The notes beneath the pieces are model-generated. The model was given only the letters and a program-made list of their open reading frames with translations, did no database searches and was not told where the DNA came from. Positions 44,001 to 51,368 of a stretch of 64,000 nucleotides of DNA are shown here, piece by piece (the first letter of the stretch is position 1; every line of letters starts with the position of its first letter). The stretch covers positions 3,019,716 through 3,083,715 of the forward strand of contig JASKMD010000025.1 in assembly GCA_030144725.1 (NCBI GenBank), written 5' to 3'. A program made the position numbers and the translations under genes. Origin of the DNA: Haematococcus lacustris (Eukaryota; Chlorophyta; Chlorophyceae; Chlamydomonadales; Haematococcaceae).

Positions 44001-46361
44001 CAAAGAGGTTGAAGAAGACTGAGGAGTATACTCTGAGGACCTTAATGGGCCAGATGTGGTCAAAGCTGTTTTGTTGAAAAGACCTGCTCGGCAAGGTGGC
44101 GACAGCAGCAGCAGCATGGACGGCTGCAAGCCACTGTGAGCGCTTGGCGATAAGCATGCATGCTGTGTGCAAGCCAGCTACGTCCACTTAGGCAACTAAG
44201 CCCGTGGAAAGCCCATGCAACTAAGCCCATTGATGTGCCGTCAATGTGCCAATTTTCTTCCTCTCAACCATGCCAGGCCTCAACAGCAGCAGGGCAGGGC
44301 AGGCCCACTCAGGGTTCCTGACCTGGGTGTCAGAAATTGCTGCTGATGGTAGGGCCTCACTGTGCAAAGGGGCATGAGCCACACCCCAGGCAATGGTGAC
44401 GGGGTTCAGTCATGCCAGCTGTTGCTGGGGACATGGGTGTATGGAAGATGTGCAACCATGGGGGTCATGGGGGCCATCAATAGAGGGTTTGCTAGGCTGC
44501 CACGGTGTATGGTCAGCTGTCCTGGAGCATACTCGCTGAGGGTGGGATGGGTGTCTCAGAGCGTGCATTGCTCAGAGCTCACCATGCCACCCAGACACAC
44601 AGAAGGACCATGCACATGAGCACCCCGACCATGATGTACCTGCAGGCCTCACACCAGAGCCAGGCACCACAGCCATTGCAGGTCCGTGGAAGTGTGTGGC
44701 TGGACACCTAGCCAGCTGTTGCTGGAGACGCCAGCTGTTGCTGGGGACGGTGTATGGAAGATGTGCGGCCATGGGGGACACATTCATCAACAGGTCCGTG
44801 AATGGAAGTGTGTGGCTGGACACCTGGACATGTGTGTTCACATCCTTTATTGTGCAGGCTGGTGGTCCGGCAGGCTGGTTGCTCCAAGGCAAGTGTCAGG
44901 AAAAGTGAGGCATGGCTTGCCATACCTGGCCATAGTGCGCATGGGCCATTGATGTGTTGTGTTGCAGCAATGCTGTCACTGTGCCGCACAGTGACAGTGA
45001 TGAGGGAGTGTGATGTGATGAGGGAGTGGCTGAGCTTAAGAAAAGCTTCGCATTAGCAGCACGCACAGGGACCCACATTGTAGTCAGGAAAAACGGCTTC
45101 CCACGCTCACTCATGAATGTGTTCTGCAAAGACATTGTAGCATTAGCATGACGACATGAAAAAGTTCCCAGCATGGCACCAAAGGGCAAACTGGTGACAT
45201 GGAGGCAGCACCAGCTTGTCTGTGGGCGGCCTCAGCGGCCACCTTCTCACCACCTTCTCACCAGCTGTATGAAGCTTACTATCTGCCATGCCTTGGACTT
45301 GTAAGGTAGTGACCACCCATACTGCGCACATACAGCCAAACATAACTCATTTAACAAGGGCTCTTCATGGCCTGCTCCCGCTCTTGCCCCTGCCATTTGG
45401 CCCCTCCTCGCCCTGCCTCTGCCCCTGCCCTTGGGCCCCTCCTCGCCCTGCCTCTGCCCTTTGGCCCCTCCTCACCCTGCCTCTGCCCCTGCCCTGGGCC
45501 TTTCCTCGCCCTGCCTCTGCCCCTAACACAGGCGCAAGGCCTGCCAAACTTGGTGCATGAGAAATGTGCTGCAGATATGAGCAGACATGCCGGGAAGCTG
45601 CACACCCCGGACTACAGCTGCACGGTGGCACTACCTGGGGGTTGATGATCAGCAGGAATAGCTGCAAGAAGTCCATGCTGAGTTTCAGGGCAACGAAGAA
45701 GAACGGTGTTGTGCGCTTTTCCTGTGAGACGCCACACAATAAAGATGTAAGCCTTTTGTTGCAGAGATATATGCCTTTCAATTGGATAGATAGAGGGGTG
45801 AGGGGGCCCCTCTGGAGCTGCCTTGCAAGACCTTGGCAGCATTGTGGGTCTCAGACATGCATCTGAAAATGGAGTCAGAAATCTAAAGAAACCTGCTCAT
45901 AACTGCTGTGTTAAACTGCACTGCGACAAAGTAGGGTGTGCTGTGTCGTGCTAAGCTGCGCTAGGCTGGGCTGGGTTGAACTGGACTGTGCAGGCCTTCG
46001 CTAGGCTGCAATGTACCTTGGATATTGTGTACCTGCAGGGACAAAAAGAGACACACGGCCTCTTATCACGCAACTCTCAAGCAGTCCATCAGGATGTCTT
46101 GACGTAAGTGTGTGGTGTCCAAGGGCACGTCAGCATGTCAAACTCACAGAAGCCCATACAACCCAACCGTCAGCGAGTTGCGCTGCTCAAACACATCGTC
46201 TGCAGCCGGCCCACTGTTCCCACTGACTCTGCTCAGCAGCACCACTCAGACAAAAGTGTCATGCATAGAACACCATGCACAGCATCGAGCGAGAAGAAAC
46301 AGGATTGCACTCACTGCTGCACGCGGCTGTGCTCTGAACCGAAGCTGCTCTCGCTGCTCAT
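15680..46361 (-). CDS. TmcB-like giant membrane protein with TPR-like and PAS regions, about 60 exons
   Basis: Start ATG 46361-46359; stop TAG 15682-15680. Exons placed by conserved order, strong donors/acceptors and matching phases: 46315-46361, 46148-46228, 46017-46032, 45635-45721, ~45040-45123, 44583-44639, 44002-44083, 43318-43371, 43149-43185, 42794-42883, 42288-42342, 41861-41929, 41411-41571, 40886-41039, 40653-40710, 40279-40368, 39839-39943, 39651-39700, ~39245-39488, 38563-38658, 38358-38420, 38177-38288, 37953-38045, 37731-37861, 37386-37461, 37137-37221, 36817-36892, 36340-36376, 36192-36210, 35510-~35965, 35087-35171, ~34887-34965, 34658-34811, 34267-34392, 33902-34016, 32165-32313, 30253-31948, 29828-30018, ~29366-29500, ~27870-28735, ~26892-27010, 26150-26614, 25342-25483, 25145-25210, 24813-24907, 24521-24675, 24219-24330, 23924-23989, 23549-23620, 21463-21549, 21124-21196, 20188-20552, 19704-19862, 18017-18109, ~17846-17884, 17719-17793, 17284-17448, 16838-16951, 16500-16610, 16069-16188, 15680-15913. 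The order is N-terminal membrane region, TPR-like region, PAS-like repeats, disordered linkers, C-terminal membrane region. This is the plan of algal proteins named after Dictyostelium tiny macrocysts B. Function is unknown; a membrane sensor is inferred. Confidence 0.88.
17029..17072. repeat. (GGCA)n microsatellite in an intron
   Basis: Eleven GGCA units in the intron between 16951 and 17284. Confidence 0.9.
17535..17630 (-). mobile_element. Fossil of the Fanzor 3' region
   Basis: TGACCCCTGTGACAGGCCTA, then TGGCATGAC and GAGCTGATGGCAGCT, follow in the order and spacing of the conserved 3' region of copies A, B, D and E (in E: TGACCCCTGTGACAGGGCTA, TGGCATGACA, AGCTGATGACAGCTTC), with many changes. 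It lies in the intron 17449-17718 and on the same strand as the host gene. Confidence 0.5.
18145..19310 (+). mobile_element. Fanzor element, copy A (internally deleted), in an intron, antisense
   Basis: Bounded by TGCTGTAAGGCGG at 18132-18144 and 19311-19323. Both repeats are followed, directly or after 31 bp, by GTGCAGTGAGGTGGTG, so the duplicated target may have been longer. The left part (18145-18395) ends with CCCTTTGGTCGGAGTG repeats. It then jumps to the coding region at about 18397 (VCRTRGTDQLRG), passes the RuvC-II region with part of the motif missing, and continues through the Pro/Ala/Lys linker to RuvC-III. RuvC-III is itself damaged: DRDCNAA joins directly to HWGEQV, missing the LNMQ codons. 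The 3' region after the stop at about 19050 is complete. RuvC-I is absent, so it cannot be a nuclease. It sits in intron 18110-19703 of the TmcB-like gene. Confidence 0.88.
19324..19703. other. Intron remainder
   Basis: Intron sequence of the TmcB-like gene between copy A and the exon 19704-19862. No other element is recognised. Confidence 0.5.
21815..23088 (+). pseudogene. Fanzor RNA-guided nuclease gene, copy B, truncated
   Basis: Coding segments 21815-22256 and 22405-23088 join in phase at FFKK|LEEGMAEV. RuvC-I: VGIDPGVTQAVSAASG (catalytic Asp). RuvC-II: GRVVLVDEHRTTRVSSA (Glu). RuvC-III: WLDRDCNAALNMQRIGE (Asp). Between RuvC-II and III is a stretch of about 130 residues rich in Pro, Ala and Lys (PRKPPQAPRSSQ, KRSKRTKAEPEA, KGKGKAQGKAAKAK). 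It has only scattered cysteines (QQPCERQ, MMWCP) instead of the usual CxxC...CxxC zinc ribbon. A TGG codon in RPLELCYW is changed to TGA at 23086-23088, removing the last 40 or so residues. The N-terminal domain is missing because of the 5' truncation. Fanzor proteins use a guide RNA to cut DNA; activity of this copy is unlikely. Confidence 0.85.
23089..23463 (+). ncRNA. Conserved 3' region of the Fanzor element, candidate guide-RNA scaffold
   Basis: After the former stop, about 260 bp (from about 23205) are nearly identical in copies A, B, D and E, and recognisable in F, although they encode nothing. In TnpB and Fanzor loci the guide RNA is read from the 3' part of the gene through to the element end, and the guide follows the end. 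Seen here: a perfect hairpin CCCTGTCACAGGG, a possible CACTGTTTTGTAGTG hairpin and CTCAAGGTTGAG just before the end. RNA expression is inferred only. Confidence 0.5.
24060..24110. repeat. GCT/GAT trinucleotide run in an intron
   Basis: TTGCTGCTGCTGCTGCTG followed by GATGATGATGATGCTCATG in the intron 23990-24218. Confidence 0.85.
25491..26124 (+). mobile_element. Fanzor element, copy C, chimeric with a copied host exon
   Basis: 25491-25697 repeats 18046-18258 almost exactly: the TmcB exon VDIAMIRFHRCH..., its acceptor CCCATGCAG, the left target-site copy of element A, and the first about 100 bp of element A. After TTATCATATATAAGTCCCGG it joins the Fanzor linker and runs through an intact RuvC-III (WLDRDCNAALNMQRIGE) to the natural stop at 26122-26124, ending KAQQQQQPAVAQ. 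The conserved 3' region is absent. It fills almost all of intron 25484-26149 of the TmcB-like gene, antisense. RuvC-I and II are missing. Confidence 0.85.
26150..31948 (-). other. TmcB-like gene, disordered linkers and last PAS-like unit
   Basis: The 1.7-kb exon 30253-31948 begins LAGPTSPDSWHHP, contains DLSILLELAQRAMAQPGLSW and a long Pro/Ala/Gly-rich stretch, and ends FEVELWRADLLTGVLELDAE. It joins in phase to LIFGSTPTTLMGSHISQLLA (29828-30018). A short exon near 29366-29500 reads HLDGREIDVSCRAVQKQG. The exon near 27870-28735 is Gln/Pro/Ala-rich. The exon 26150-26614 ends with DYVRGKRYRKLAKLLGGVQ just before the C-terminal membrane block. Exon edges at 29366-29500, 27870-28735 and 26892-27010 are approximate. 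Confidence 0.7.
27330..27855. repeat. Direct repeat of about 90 bp
   Basis: CCAGTGCCAATGCC-type text ending AAGGGCCATGCTCAGGCACA...GACTAGGCATGGCATTG occurs at about 27335-27430 and 27765-27855, with few differences. It lies within intronic or linker sequence of the TmcB-like gene. Confidence 0.8.
32423..33589 (+). mobile_element. Fanzor element, copy D: both ends kept, middle deleted, antisense in an intron
   Basis: Flanked by a perfect 17-bp direct repeat TACTGTGTAGGTACATT at 32406-32422 and 33590-33606. It begins with GTGCCCTTTGGTCGG repeats, has a TATAATT at 32527-32533 and an ATG at 32576. The first coding exon 32576-32645 gives MPPRKRPSAAVQDPLPIESP then RKR. This joins in phase to 32735-32802 (GPRTPPAKQREERRAEWKTQ then RRQ), ending at a GTACGC donor. 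An acceptor GGCTGCAG at about 32906 leads directly into the linker before RuvC-III. RuvC-I and II are deleted, and the frame is shifted at the deletion. RuvC-III and the whole 3' region remain. Hence it is a non-autonomous derivative. It lies in intron 32314-33901. Confidence 0.88.
32576..32802 (+). CDS. N-terminal exons of the Fanzor family
   Basis: Two short exons (32576-32645 and 32735-32802) encode an Arg/Lys-rich start that resembles a nuclear localisation signal (PPRKRPS; KQREERRAEWKTQRR). The same MPPRKRPS start lies in the minus-strand fragment at 43668-43822. That these exons belong to the Fanzor gene is inferred from their place upstream of the Fanzor linker within the same target-site duplication. 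Intermediate GT/AG pairs would allow other splice choices. Confidence 0.5.
35285..35366. repeat. AAGGCTAGAAC tandem repeat in an intron
   Basis: Units of about 11 bp (AAGGCTAGAAC) and variants, eight or so copies, in the intron upstream of exon 35087-35171. Confidence 0.85.
38177..40710 (-). other. TmcB-like gene, TPR-like helical block
   Basis: Helical repeats: KLTQVYRFTDPRQ, EIVARCVRKWVDEDTLQPEA, MLPNNCFMTILNSSFLIEVV, AAKKQDPSALERFAIL, LSREQEHTQKVSG, RVYRHVLQKHPNNVKLLR, LYAKFLQDLKQDPWAAAKW and EAEKLELEEETNKEADVFGV. The pattern of a residue ladder with 'HPNNVKLLR' and 'DPWAA' is typical of the TPR-like segment in this family. The junction into the exon starting near 39488 has no clean acceptor and is the weakest part of the model. 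Confidence 0.8.
43668..43822 (-). mobile_element. Fanzor element 5' end only (copy H)
   Basis: Reverse complement of the first about 155 bp of copy D: the CCCTTTGGTCGGAGTG repeats, GGGAGTGCGAGAGTGAGTGA, a TATAAG box, and the start MPPRKRPS, after which homology ends abruptly. It lies in the intron 43372-44001 of the TmcB-like gene and on the same strand as that gene, unlike copies A-D. Confidence 0.75.
45370..45540. repeat. CCCCTCCTCGCCCTGCCTCTG repeat in an intron
   Basis: Four to five units of about 35-40 bp built from TCGCCCTGCCTCTGCCC and TTGGCCCCTCC words, in the intron between exons 45635-45721 and ~45040-45123. Confidence 0.8.
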
Positions 46362-47524
46362 GTTCGCCGGCGCCTGGCCTTAAGGACCGCTACAAGCGGT
46401 CAGACACGTCACTGTATAGTCGCTGTATCGTCTGCCAACAAGAGTCGAGTGTCAGGCTGCAGGAGTCAAACTTGCATGGACGGAATCCTATCCTGGAAGT
46501 CTGGAGGTCACGTGGTGAGGGACGTATAATCAGAAGCACCATCATCGACTCTCAGAAGCACCATCATAGAATCTCAGTGGGGCTGATCCCTGCTGAAAGC
46601 TCTTTAGTAGTGAAATACAGTACTTTTTGACACATTACACGTTGGAATTACAAACAAATGGGAGCCATCCACCTGAAAAAAGCACCGCTTAGGTGACACT
46701 TGTAGTGCAATCTTCTCCACGAGTCGAACCATTGGTGAGGTGCCTCATTATGGGCTCCTGGGACGTGCCAGCTGGGCTGGGTGCTGCCAGGTGCTGCCAG
46801 GTGCTGCTAGCCAGCTGCTGGCCAGCGGAGTGCCAACGGTGACGGCGATGCGCCACCTGTTGGCTTGCATGTCCCGTCAGCTTAGCTTTGTATATGGCTA
46901 GAAGCCAAGCTGCTGATGTGCGACGTATAAATAGAAATCGTTGTTGTACATGTTTTCTGTTACATGGGGCCACATGAGCTACTGGTTTAGGCCCTGTCAT
47001 TAACCCTAGCGGCTAGGGCCTCGACCTTGCTATCTAAAACCGCTCAAATCTAGGCCGTCGTGCTATTTCTGCTACGCTGATCACCTGTGTGTACAGGTTG
47101 AGGCCGCCGGTTGTTGTAATGCATTATGTTTGTATGTATGTGAGGGGGGGGGGCGGCCAAGCAGCCTGAGCGGTGTAAGCCACCAATTTATCTTATTAAA
47201 TCGAAGGGTGTGACGGCAAACAGTACCCTGGGGCCAGTCTGAATAGTGCATTGACATTGCAACTTACGAGGAGTCAGCCAGCCTGTGCCCTGTGAGGTGC
47301 ACTGAGACATGGCATGAAGCTGCTGCGCTGCTGTGGCCGCTGAGGCTACTCGGCCCATTACTGTCAGCCTGATATGGCTGCCTAGCCTTGCCCAATGAAT
47401 ATGCTGTTGCCACTCCTGCCAGTGTTGTTACTGCAGCCGCTGCTGCCACAGCAGCCGCCATTATTTTTGCTGCCCCTGCAGCCGCCGTTGGTTTCTGCTG
47501 CCCCTGCATCGCTGTGGCCGCCGC
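46362..47524. other. Region between the R3HCC1-like gene and the TmcB-like gene
   Basis: It holds the promoter and 5' UTR of the TmcB-like gene and the 3' UTR of the upstream gene. 47145-47185 contains GCGGCCAAGCAGCCTGAGCG then GTGTAAGCCACC, related to the LINE 3' end at 14655-14695. A frame at 47264-47509 (-) encodes an Ala-rich peptide but lies beyond the stop codon at 47525 and has no support. Confidence 0.4.
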
Positions 47525-49005
47525 TCAGCCCTCCCACACCTGCTCCGCTAGCTCCCGTGCGGTCCTCCTTTCCTCCCTTGCGCTGCGCCGTGCTGCTGCC
47601 AGCTGCTGCTCAGCTGCCCGATCCCGCAGCTGGGGCATTGCCAGCGCATGGCTCAGCAGCTTTCGGGCTACGGCACTGCTGGTCTTCGGCCGAGGTTTGG
47701 GAGGCAGGAGCTCTGTACAGAGTCGCACACCATTAGGCGCACACTCTTCCTCATGCTGGGATGATGCACGGACCCTGAAATGTGGAGCCTCTGTGAGCCG
47801 ATGTGCATTAGCAGGGCAAGAGTGGGAGCAGGGGCAGGAGCGAGAGTGGGAGCAGGGGCAGGGGTGAGTATGGGGCAAAGGGCAGGGGCAGGAACGGGAG
47901 CGGGCCATTGCGGCATCCGTCATAGGCCTGGAGGCATCAGGATGCCAAGCAGCCCACCCTCCAGTGGCTGCCCCTGGACTATTGAGCTGACCTCGCTGTA
48001 CTTGCTTCCAGCAACCCCTTCAGGTGCTCACCTGCCACTGGCAGCTGCTTTGATGCCTGGCTGGCCTGCTCCCACTCCCTCAGCTGCCAGCCCTCTGAGG
48101 CACCCAAAGCCAGCAGCTCTTGGGCTGCATGCATGACACAAGCAGGCTGGCGAGCATGATGGCTAGTGGGCTAGAGTGGGCAGGCAGGCATTGGGCTGTT
48201 CTGGACCGCCAACAATGGACATGCAAGCATCATGGAGGTTTAGGTCAGGCTGACCTGAACAACCCGACCAGCAGAGTGCAGTAGGGCAGGTAAGGTAGGC
48301 TCCATGCGCAAGCAGCACACACCCTGGTTCGAGTTAGGTCAAGGCTTGCAGCAAGCTGAGCAGGCACAGGCTGACTGGCTAGGCCACACTGTCACCAGCC
48401 AAGGGCCCAGCACAGGCGCAAAGCAGGAGGCGCACAGTTGGTTGAGGAGCTGGCCCTTTGGGCAGAGATGAATGAATGCCGAGGTGGGTCGCCATGTGAA
48501 GGTGTACTCCACTCAGCACCTTATCTGCTGCTGGCGGCTGATGCCACGTATACAGCCACCGTGGCCCTCACCCATGCCTTCCTGATCTGCCCTAACTTAC
48601 CAACTGCCCCAACCGCCCAACTGCTCCAACACCCTCATCTCAAGCCAACCACACCTGCTGCCAGTCCAGCTCATGCTGGCACCATAACTTTACCAGGTGG
48701 GGCGGAGGGGGCTGCACTGCGACCCTTTGAGCTCAGGTCTGTAGCAGCAACCACACCTGACGCCCACCTGCCATCCTACTGGCTGCATGGGCGCTTGCAT
48801 GGCTGCAAGGGCAGCCTCAACCCACCCATAGTTGCGTTGGGGCAGACCAGCACAGCGTGCTTGTCGTCGGCCCAGCGAATGTATGGCTGCAGGGGCGCGT
48901 CTGGCAGCACCACATCCAGAAATGCTTGGAGAGTGCTGGTGGTGGTGGCGGGTGTGAGGTCACACACTTCCACGCAGTGTGAGAAGCCGCCCTCCCAGAT
49001 CACAC
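47525..49005 (-). CDS. R3HCC1/R3HCC1L-like protein, C-terminal exons
   Basis: Three exons: 48826-49005, 48032-48124 and 47525-47774, the last ending in TGA. The first encodes an RRM-like fold: GGFSHCVEVCDLTPATTTST ... YIRWADDKHAVLVCPN. It matches the 'VLEIYDFP...IQWVDDTHAIGVF' region of the animal R3HCC1L family. The second encodes AQELLALGASEGWQLREWEQ. The third contains LLPPKPRPKTSSAVARKLLS, the counterpart of the family's conserved 'K.RPQT.A.VARRLV' element, then a charged helix (AARRSAREERRTARELAEQ). The molecular role of the family is poorly known; RNA or exon-junction-complex binding has been proposed for the animal proteins. Splice sites are GT-AG. Confidence 0.75.
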
Positions 49006-49103
49006 CTATAAGAGCAAGGGTGGCATGCAGGTGCTGCTGAGAGGGGACCGCTGGGTGAGTAAAGGATGTTGGCAAGATGCCCACTTGTTGGGTGCCCAGG
49101 GGC

Positions 49104-49170
49104 TGGGTCAGGGGTCAGGGGTCAGGGGTCAGGGGTCAGGGGTCAGGGGTCAGGGGTCAGGGGGCAGAGG
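49104..49170 (+). repeat. (GGGGTCA)n tandem repeat
   Basis: Eight to nine 7-bp GGGGTCA units, in what would be an intron of the R3HCC1-like gene. Confidence 0.9.
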
Positions 49171-49370
49171 ACAGGGTTTCAGCAAGTCACGCCAAGCAAC
49201 CCAACCCAGGCAGCACACTGCCATAGCTGCTATCCAGGTGGTCATTCATTGATGTTACTCCAGCTGTGAAGAGTGGTAGCCAGCGTGGTAGTCAGGGTGG
49301 CAGTCAGGATAGAGGTCAGGGGGGGCAAGGTGGTGGTCAGGGTGGTAGTCAGGGTAGAGGGTAAGGGGGG

Positions 49371-50431
49371 TCAGGATGTTTGCACCCACCCCAACGGACC
49401 AGCATTAAGAGTCGGCGCACCTGATAGGCTGCCGCCCTCCTCCTGATGCTCACTGCCGTGCCCCTGCCTGCCTCTGCTGCTGCTACTTGGTAAGCCACGA
49501 CCAGGAAGGGGGGCCTGGGTCAGCGGCCCAAGCCCCACTGCAGCGGCCCAGGCCTGGTCCTGATCTGATACAGCTGCCTGGGACCTAGGCTGCCTGCTGC
49601 CCTGGATGACTGCGCTGGAGGGAAGGATTGATGTTTTGAGTGAGGTTGATACTGGAACTGGGGCTTGGGCAAAGCTTGCCACATCACAAGACTCCCAGTC
49701 ATCAGCCACGTCATCAGCCACGTCACATTTGGTGGCTGTAGCGATTGCCTCAGTGTGTGCTGGGGCAGTCGTTGGCTTGGGCTGTGCGGTGCAGCTGCAC
49801 AGCGCCCCACTTGAGCTGCATGGCACTGAACCTCGGGCTGCAAAGCATGTTTAAGTGGTCTGGTATCAACACCAGCTAAGCAAGCACCTATGTCATTCAC
49901 ATACATTATGATCGCGTAATGATTTTGATCACATAACATAGACCCGTAAAAACCCAAGGGCGTGAGGCATCTGGGTATGGGTCGGTATAGTGCCGCAGCT
50001 GCATCTGCCATACAAGCATGCCAGCGACCATTGTCACATGGTTGCATCGTGCACGTGTGCTGCACCCATCACCCAGATGTGCACACCGCACTAATAGCCG
50101 GGTATCCTTACGCACACAGACCTGCTACATCTGTTTCGTCGCGCAAGAGCAACTGGGCAGCTTTTGCAGTTAAAACTTCGGCCTGAGCAACGGCCAAGCG
50201 CTGAAACGTAGCACGAGCTTCATCCACGAGGCCCTGCGACATTGCGAACAGCGGCTGACATCGCACCTGACTACATCGCATATGACCGCGTGGATGACCC
50301 ACCTGTGCTAGCTGGTTGTGTGCCAACGTAGCCAACTCATCTAGTGTCTCGGCAGGCTGGCTGGGCATGCGAAACGTCTGCCAATGTTTTGCCGGCAAGT
50401 GTGGCGCCATGTCTTGTTGGCTCTGCTGCAA
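49371..50431 (-). CDS. Probable N-terminal part of the R3HCC1-like gene
   Basis: Minus-strand frames here encode low-complexity, Ser/Pro/Gln-rich sequence with an acidic piece VADDVADDWESCDVASF (about 49680-49740) and a helical piece DEARATFQRLAVAQAEVLTA (about 50140-50230). Exon borders and the start codon could not be fixed, and the R3H motif itself (RxxxH) was not found. Assignment to the gene at 47525-49005 rests on strand and proximity. Confidence 0.35.
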
Positions 50432-50640
50432 TAAAGGGTTGCCCTGTGTTGCTAGGGCTAAAGCAGTGCAGCAACCCAGACGAGAGTCCCTCTGGTTGCC
50501 GCATGCAGTCCTGGTGTCTATTGGGGGATGGGCAGGCCAAGTTCCTTCTCTGCTGTGTCACCGCCTCCGCCCCCTGTCGCTGCTACTGCTGTGTAACACC
50601 CACCTTGCATGGGCAGTGCATAGCCCTATCCAGGCTGGGT

Positions 50641-50705
50641 GCAAGGGAGAGCATGGGGGAGGAGTTTACCCTGAGCATGGTCCTAGGCACCAAGGCTGGC
50701 TTTGG
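50641..50705 (+). mobile_element. LINE fragment
   Basis: GAGTTTACCCTGAGC, then ATGGTCCTAGGCACCAAGGC, matches 14120-14163 of the LINE (GAGTTCACCTTGAGC, ATGGTCCTAGGCACCAAGGC). It encodes part of the C-terminal region only. Confidence 0.7.
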
Positions 50706-51070
50706 GGGCGATGCATCGCCCAATAAGGTGGACCCAGCCGCAGACACCCCCATCCCCTTTAGCACATTACCATGTCCAGAATACAATTCAGGCACGGGCC
50801 AGTCCGATCATAACCTGCCATTGTGTCTGTCAACTGTGAGTAGGTTCCACCATAGCATCAAACTCCTCCCCGTTCCTACAGTGTCGTGTGCATATGCATT
50901 ATGATGTACGGGGGTGCGGGAGGTCCGGTTGGTCAAGCTAGCTCTGAATACTCCAACAATGGCTTCTAGCTCCTTGTAGGACCCCCGTAACTGACTTTGA
51001 AAGGGGGTGGGTCCCATTCACTCTGATGAGGTAGGTGTGTGGCAGCTCCCAGTGGACTTGGTTCCTAGGG
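50706..51070. other. Intergenic sequence next to Fanzor copy E
   Basis: No gene is recognised. It ends at the target-site duplication of copy E. Confidence 0.35.
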
Positions 51071-51086
51071 GCCAATGGTGTCAGCA

Positions 51087-51350
51087 CCTTGGCCCTCAAC
51101 CTTGAGCCTTCATTGCAGTCGAACACACTAATTGTGAACCACTACAAAACAGTGTTTTTGTCTGTGTGGAGTTCCCATCGCATGGCATGCACATGGCCTA
51201 TACATGGCATACACATGGTCACGGTCGCCTACCACCTACAGCATTGCCTGACCCCTGTGACAGGGCTATGCATAGATTTGGCATGACAAAACATGCACTA
51301 ATTGTAAGCTGATGACAGCTTCAAGTGGGGGGGGGGGGCACACACTACTG
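51087..51350 (-). ncRNA. Candidate guide-RNA scaffold of Fanzor copy E
   Basis: The same conserved non-coding 3' region as in copies A, B and D, ending at the element edge. If guide RNAs are made as in known systems, the guide would be read from the flanking bases starting TGCTGACACC. That sequence is also the target-site duplication. Confidence 0.5.
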
Positions 51351-51368
51351 TGCCACAGCAGGCTGCTG

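Larger units (their letters stand above)
40886..46361 (-). other. TmcB-like gene, N-terminal multi-pass membrane block
   Basis: The exons join to MSSESSFGSEHSRVQQVSG..., VGLYGLLYTISK, KLSMDFLQLFLLIINPQ, YIMVGVLMCMVLLCVWVAW, IWPIKVLRVYSSVFFNLF, DIASLTVFLIALDCQYFD, AFSLIVFVVMASLMIM, ELNPVSRNYLAVTHS, FLIKVLMTCISTFVTNL, SVLQCALALVLLWSYLYW and LGPAFVLGALASWVRLYYL. At least eight hydrophobic helices alternate with short polar loops. The 16-nt exon at 46017-46032 is needed to keep the frame between 46148-46228 and 45635-45721. The exon near 45040-45123 is uncertain at its 3' end. The intron at 43372-44001 holds the Fanzor 5'-end fragment. Confidence 0.85.

Noticed and set aside
46700..46760. A GGTTCGACTC word resembling a tRNA T-arm on the minus strand
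   Set aside because: No matching acceptor stem, D-arm or anticodon arm can be folded around it. The word TGGTTCGAG near 48325 fails in the same way.
47264..47509. Minus-strand Ala-rich frame as a small membrane protein
   Set aside because: It lies directly after the stop codon of the R3HCC1-like gene and is probably 3' UTR.
48438..49040. Plus-strand frame of 200 codons
   Set aside because: It overlaps, antisense, the well-supported RRM-like exon 48826-49005 and shows no recognisable content.
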